From: an uncultured Porphyromonadaceae bacterium
GTDB lineage: Bacteria > Bacteroidota > Bacteroidia > Bacteroidales > Muribaculaceae
Direction of reading: 5' to 3'
Length of the DNA: 7,789 bases
NCBI GenBank assembly: GCA_905193395.1
Contig: CAJJOO010000056.1
Location: forward strand, 1-7,789
Shown here: piece after piece, positions 5,720 to 7,789 of the stretch
Layout: every line of letters starts with the position of its first letter
How positions within the stretch are numbered: the stretch's first letter is position 1
Notes under the pieces: generated by a model
What the model was told of the DNA's origin: nothing
What the model saw: the letters and a program-made list of their open reading frames with translations, nothing else
Databases searched by the model: none
Made by a program: the position numbers and the translations under genes

Positions 5720-6597
5720 ACCGTCCCGTTGTTGAAATTGACGAGAAATCGGGATTCTGCTTCGGCGTCGTGACCGCTATCCGCAAGGCCGAGGACCAGT
5801 TGGCCGCGTCCGGACACCTCTATTGTCTGGGCGACATAGTCCACAACAGCAACGAAGTGGAGCGCCTGCAAGCATGCGGACTCGAGACAATAACGCATAA
5901 CGACCTGTACAACCTCCATGGCGTCAAGGTACTGCTGCGCGCCCACGGCGAACCCCCGTCGACCTACGACATCGCCCGCCGGAACGGAATCAGCATCATC
6001 GACGCCACCTGCCCCGTGGTGCTGAAACTCCAGCAGCGCATCAAGGCCGCCTACGACGCCTCCGACGGCAAGGCTCAGATTGTGATTTACGGCCAGGCCG
6101 GACACGCCGAGGTAAACGGCCTGGTGGGCCAGACCGAAGGCAAAGCCATTGTGGTCGAAGACCTTTCGGGCCTTGACAAGATTGATTTCAGCCGCGACGT
6201 AGCCCTCTACTCGCAGACCACCAAAAGCGTCGAGGGCTTCAATGCCATAATCGACGGGATCCGCAGCCGCCTGGCTCCGGGAGCGACTCTCACTTCCTAC
6301 GACACAATATGCCGCCAGGTGGCAGGGCGCGTGGAACACCTGCGCAAGTTCGCTGCCGGACACAGCGTAGTAATCTTCGTGGCCGGCGAGAAAAGCAGCA
6401 ATGGCAAAATCCTTTACGGACATTGCCACGACGTCAATCCCTCGACCCACCTCATCGCCGACGCCTCACAGTTGCGCCCCGAATGGCTGCACGATGCCGA
6501 ATCGATAGGCATCTGCGGTGCCACATCGACACCCCGCCGGCTCATGGAGGACGTCCGCGAACGTGTGTTTCAAATCATCGACGCCGGCCGGCAATGA
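5716..6597 (+). CDS. ispH: 4-hydroxy-3-methylbut-2-enyl diphosphate reductase
   Basis: IspH (LytB) carries out the last step of the MEP isoprenoid pathway, reducing HMBPP to IPP and DMAPP with an iron-sulfur cluster. The three cluster cysteines are visible: Cys15 in GFCFGV, Cys99 in DATCPVV and Cys199 in YDTICRQ. Substrate-contacting residues are also in place: His43 in IVHN, His77 in AHGEP, His130 and Glu132 in GHAEV, Thr169 in SQTTKS, the SSNG at 227-230 and the STP at 271-273. Length (293) is normal. Tyr in YDTIC and Gly in SSNG differ slightly from the commonest NDTIC and SSNS. The gene overlaps cmk by 4 nt and the exonuclease by 4 nt, so all three should be translated from one message. 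The cmk-ispH pairing is familiar in Bacteroidota. Confidence 0.97.
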   Translation: MNRPVVEIDEKSGFCFGVVTAIRKAEDQLAASGHLYCLGDIVHNSNEVERLQACGLETITHNDLYNLHGVKVLLRAHGEPPSTYDIARRNGISIIDATCPVVLKLQQRIKAAYDASDGKAQIVIYGQAGHAEVNGLVGQTEGKAIVVEDLSGLDKIDFSRDVALYSQTTKSVEGFNAIIDGIRSRLAPGATLTSYDTICRQVAGRVEHLRKFAAGHSVVIFVAGEKSSNGKILYGHCHDVNPSTHLIADASQLRPEWLHDAESIGICGATSTPRRLMEDVRERVFQIIDAGRQ

Positions 6598-7091
6598 AAG
6601 ATTTCATTGCCATAGACGTGGAGACGGCCAACGCCGAACCGTCAAGCATCTGTGCCATAGGGGCAGTAAAGGTGGTGGACGGGATTATCGTCGACAGCCG
6701 CTACACCACCGTCAATCCCGAACCCGACTATTATCTGGCGCGCAACACCGCCGTTCACGGACTCAGCGACCGCGACACCTGCGACTCGCCCGTCTTCGGG
6801 AACGTATGGGACGCATGGAGCGACTGGCTCGAAGGCTTCACCCTGGTGGCCCACAACGCCCGTTTCGACGCTGGCTGCATCCGCGCCGCCTGCCGCGTCT
6901 ACGGACTCGAACCACCGGAACGATGGGAATGTACGCTGGTGGCGGCACGCCGCAAGATTCCTCGCGGGATGTTGCAGTCAAAATCGCTCGACAGCCTCAG
7001 CGATTTCTTCGGAATACCCCTCCATAACCACCACAACGCCCTCGACGATGCCATGGCTTGTGCAAAACTCGCAATAATTCTTAACGACTGA
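6594..7091 (+). CDS. DnaQ-like DEDDh 3'-5' exonuclease
   Basis: The 165-residue protein is a stand-alone DEDDh exonuclease domain. Exo I is FIAIDVET with Asp8 and Glu10; Exo II is LVAHNARFD with Asp92; Exo III is HHNALDDA with His147 and Asp152. All four acidic metal ligands and the catalytic histidine are present, so it should degrade nucleic acid from 3' ends in a metal-dependent way. The sequence resembles the epsilon/PolC-type exonuclease group; whether it works in proofreading, repair or RNA processing cannot be told. The start ATG at 6594 overlaps the ispH stop as ATGA. The same frame is open further upstream to 6309, but that part lies within ispH and is arginine/proline-rich, as expected of an out-of-frame reading. 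The stop shares one base with the next ATG. Confidence 0.92.
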   Translation: MKDFIAIDVETANAEPSSICAIGAVKVVDGIIVDSRYTTVNPEPDYYLARNTAVHGLSDRDTCDSPVFGNVWDAWSDWLEGFTLVAHNARFDAGCIRAACRVYGLEPPERWECTLVAARRKIPRGMLQSKSLDSLSDFFGIPLHNHHNALDDAMACAKLAIILND

Positions 7092-7480
7092 TGACAGGCA
7101 ACGCAAATAAACCAAAGGTGCGTAAACGCACATCATATATGGCCGGCCGGAAACTCAGGAAAGACCGCGTGGCCCTGGTACTGACCATTTTCGCAATCTT
7201 GGTTGTGGGCATAATCGTCCTTATCTCACGCAGTTGCGATGATGGGTCGGTCCTCGGCACAGGGTCGTTCTCCACACCGGTTCCCGAAGCCGTCGAAGCG
7301 GGCCGAAAAGATGCCCTGCGTGTCGTGGGTACCGAAGCCGGCACCATGGAGCGCCAGAAAGCCCTTTTCGACATTCACGCCCGCGAAAGCAGCATGCGCG
7401 AAAACGGCTACCGAAACGCCGCCGACGACTATCATAATTCCGCTATAAAAACGCTGAAAGAAAACCACATAAACCTATGA
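7091..7480 (+). CDS. Single-pass membrane protein of unknown function
   Basis: I do not recognise a named family. The 129-residue protein has a strongly basic N-terminal tail (about 8-26, KPKVRKR and RKLRKDR). One clear membrane helix follows (about 27-46, VALVLTIFAILVVGIIVLIS), then about 80 residues that should face the periplasm by the positive-inside rule. The distal part has charged, probably helical stretches (EAGRKDALRVVGTEAGTMER, then ESSMRENGYRNAADDYHNSA) and ends without a second membrane span. The ATG at 7091 overlaps the exonuclease stop by one base (TGATGA), so it is translationally coupled to it. A downstream ATG at 7139 would drop part of the basic tail but keep the helix. The coding quality (GC-rich third positions like its neighbours) supports a real gene. 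Confidence 0.8.
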   Translation: MTGNANKPKVRKRTSYMAGRKLRKDRVALVLTIFAILVVGIIVLISRSCDDGSVLGTGSFSTPVPEAVEAGRKDALRVVGTEAGTMERQKALFDIHARESSMRENGYRNAADDYHNSAIKTLKENHINL

Positions 7481-7487
7481 TAAAGAA

Positions 7488-7789
7488 ATGGGAAACAATC
7501 AGATAAACATCAGGCCGATGCTCCGGACATTGCCCGCGCCGTCATCATGGCCGTCGGTGAGGAAATCGCCCTCTCGCTGGCCGGTTCGGCCGAACGCCGC
7601 CACCTCGTTGACGAAACCTTCACCCGTCTGGCTGCCCGCACCGACTCGCAGTACAGTTATCTCAATACACTTGTGGCCGAAACGCCCGAAGGCAAAATCG
7701 CCGGACTGATAGTGTCGTACGACGGCGCCGACCTCCATCGCCTGCGCCGTGCCTTCATCCGCGAGGCCAATGACATCCTCGGCCTCCAT
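7488..7789 (+). pseudogene. GNAT family N-acetyltransferase, apparently frameshifted and cut by the window edge
   Basis: From the ATG at 7488 the frame reads MGNNQINIRP, a good first strand of a GNAT acetyltransferase, but it then continues into an unrelated, arginine- and proline-rich reading that stops at 7709. A different frame (codons from GCC at 7514) is open to the window end and reads ADAPDIARAVIMAVGEEIAL at its start. Later it gives QYSYLNTLVAE, GKIAGLIVSYDGA and LHRLRRAF, matching the GNAT type seen in Bacteroidales. The switch falls at 7514-7520 and the protein seems a few residues short there, suggesting a small deletion, not a single-base slip. The first ATG in the second frame is at 7547 and would lose the first strand. 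GNAT enzymes move an acetyl group from acetyl-CoA to an amine; the substrate is unknown. It starts 7 nt after the membrane-protein gene. Confidence 0.65.

Noticed and set aside
5221..6450. A 409-codon open frame on the minus strand across cmk and ispH
   Set aside because: Both genes on the plus strand have intact catalytic motifs. The antisense reading has no recognisable domain and results from GC-rich codon use that keeps the opposite frame free of stops.
7490..7496. Canonical slippery heptamer G GGA AAC in frame just after the ATG at 7488, whose -1 shift would enter the frame of the GNAT body
   Set aside because: It is only two codons into the gene, and slipping there would discard the INIRP strand that fits a GNAT N-terminus. 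No clear downstream stimulatory structure is seen. A deletion at 7514-7520 explains the data better.
7477..7506. ATG at 7477 overlapping the previous stop as ATGA, a candidate GNAT start
   Set aside because: The frame ends at TAA (7504-7506) after nine codons, and the ATG at 7488 gives a better GNAT first strand.
1..7789. CRISPR array, tRNA or rRNA gene, insertion sequence, integrase
   Set aside because: No regularly spaced repeats, no tRNA cloverleaf or conserved rRNA segments and no transposase or recombinase motifs were seen on either strand.

Overview
The window looks like chromosomal DNA of a Bacteroidales bacterium, probably a GC-rich gut lineage such as Muribaculaceae. The pointers are: two near-perfect Bacteroidota promoters (-7 element TAnnTTTG), a lipoprotein with an acidic run right after its lipobox cysteine, a PorQ-family gene directly before cmk and ispH, and a secreted MINPP-type histidine phosphatase. 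The genus is an inference; no rRNA or other taxonomic marker is present.

The window has two compositional halves. The left part (1 to about 1630) is AT-rich, sparsely coded and accessory-like. It holds a truncated DUF3800 gene on the minus strand (1-280), a long non-coding stretch (281-902) and a small lipocalin-like lipoprotein (903-1352) followed by a strong intrinsic terminator. The non-coding stretch carries a plus-strand promoter and about 255 nt of RNA that can form two incompatible folds, one of them ending in a U-tract. Between the terminator and the next promoter lie three consecutive 14-bp inverted repeats (1501-1551).

The right part (1653-7789) is GC-rich, tightly packed and entirely on the plus strand. 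It starts with a family 2 glycosyltransferase and a MINPP-like phosphatase 11 nt apart. It continues with porQ, cmk, ispH, a DEDDh exonuclease, a single-pass membrane protein of unknown function and a GNAT acetyltransferase. From cmk onward genes overlap by 1-4 nt or sit a few nt apart, so this is very likely one operon. It mixes core metabolism (pyrimidine nucleotide phosphorylation, last step of the MEP isoprenoid pathway) with an outer-membrane secretion-associated protein. The GNAT gene appears frameshifted close to its start and runs off the window.

The most interesting element is the structured RNA at 592-846. It resembles an attenuator, or a stand-alone small RNA, upstream of the lipoprotein gene. 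The rest is mostly recognisable housekeeping and envelope biology.
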